The position numbers were made by a program, and so were the translations under genes. Below the pieces are notes generated by a model. It worked only from the letters and a program-made list of their open reading frames with translations. It did not search any database and had not been told where the DNA came from. From contig JAXMBS010000102.1 in the NCBI GenBank assembly GCA_046349775.1, positions 1 through 13,686 on the forward strand: a stretch of 13,686 bases of DNA, given 5' to 3'. Positions within the stretch are counted from its first letter, which is position 1, and every line of letters starts with the position of its first letter. This document shows positions 13,340 through 13,686 of this stretch, in pieces. The stretch comes from JAEUIG01 sp046349775. Lineage in GTDB: Bacteria; Planctomycetota; Planctomycetia; Planctomycetales; Planctomycetaceae.

Positions 13340-13686
13340 ATGTGTAACCGCTTCGCGACGACCGGACTTCGCGGCAGCGTGATCGCCGCGTTGTGGCTCA
13401 TCGCGACGCAGCTGCCGGCAGCAGACATCGACGAGGCTCGTCGTCTGGCAATGACGGGCGAATACGACGCGGCCCTGCAGACTGCGGCCGAAGCTGTCGC
13501 GGCGAACTCCTACGGCGAAGACTGGTGGCTCCTTAAAGCCGAGATGGAACAGACGCTCGGCCGTTACGCCGACGCCAAAGACACGCTCGTTGCGGCGCTG
13601 GAGAAGTACCAGTGGAGCATCCGCGTCCGGGCCCGATTGCGGGACGCGTCCCGGTTCGCGGGAGACGACGAACTCGCCGCTGCGCA
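13340..13686 (+). CDS. Secreted TPR-containing protein, 5' part (cut by window edge)
   Basis: The frame from the ATG at 13340 is open to the edge of the window (115 codons plus two bases), so only the N-terminus is seen. Residues 1-28 look like a signal peptide: basic Arg residues to position 11, a hydrophobic run SVIAALWLIATQL (13-25), then PAAD as a likely cleavage site. Two TPR-like helix pairs follow, around EARRLAMTGEYDAALQTAAE (32-51) and AEMEQTLGRYADAKDTLVAA (67-86), with the Gly-x-Tyr-x-x-Ala spacing of TPR units. The full protein may carry further repeats or a catalytic domain such as a peptidase, which cannot be judged here. No ribosome site is visible before the ATG. Confidence 0.75.
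   Translation, partial: MCNRFATTGLRGSVIAALWLIATQLPAADIDEARRLAMTGEYDAALQTAAEAVAANSYGEDWWLLKAEMEQTLGRYADAKDTLVAALEKYQWSIRVRARLRDASRFAGDDELAAA

Overview
The window is GC-rich, densely coded DNA that most likely comes from a member of the phylum Planctomycetota. The main pointer is the DUF1559-type pilin-like protein at 5262-6035, a family greatly expanded in planctomycetes. Supporting features are short, mostly monocistronic genes that switch strand often, several hairpin-rich intergenic repeat families, and a mixed set of Shine-Dalgarno-led and leaderless-looking starts. No tRNA, rRNA, CRISPR array, transposase, phage gene or integrase was seen. This looks like ordinary chromosomal backbone rather than an island.

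Layout. 59-1108 (+) is a saccharopine-dehydrogenase-like NAD(P)-binding oxidoreductase. It converges on csrA (1246-1458, -), the RNA-binding post-transcriptional regulator. A 540-base intergenic stretch (1459-1998), locally poorer in GC and carrying three sharp dyad symmetries, separates csrA from the divergently read glutamate dehydrogenase gene (1999-3228, +). Next is a stand-alone cyclic-nucleotide-binding-domain protein (3360-3890, +), which converges on a small DUF2007-like protein (3918-4157, -). A large imperfect inverted repeat (4266-4349) follows, then a metallo-beta-lactamase-fold hydrolase (4386-5180, -) divergent from the DUF1559-like protein (5262-6035, +). A multi-spanning PAP2/Aur1-like phosphatase (from about 6250 to 7224, +) leads to ftsH (7371-9462, +), which is split by a +1 frameshift near 7783-7803. 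On the other strand lie a Gfo/Idh/MocA oxidoreductase (9554-10546), prolyl-tRNA synthetase (proS, 10700-12445) and a DUF1499 membrane-anchored protein (12703-13161). The right edge holds the 5' end of a secreted TPR protein (13340 to the edge, +).

How the genes relate. There is no obvious pathway. The window mixes housekeeping functions (translation: proS; protein quality control: ftsH; nitrogen metabolism: glutamate dehydrogenase; global regulation: csrA) with accessory oxidoreductases, hydrolases and membrane or secreted proteins. The csrA/glutamate dehydrogenase pair is the only place where the sequence suggests shared control, through the palindromes in their common upstream region.

Most worth a second look: the ftsH frameshift together with an Arg-to-His change in its second region of homology; the palindrome cluster between csrA and glutamate dehydrogenase; the cNMP-domain protein with an altered phosphate-binding cassette; and five different intergenic inverted-repeat elements within about 9 kb. 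I did not find convincing evidence of a wholly new multi-gene system.
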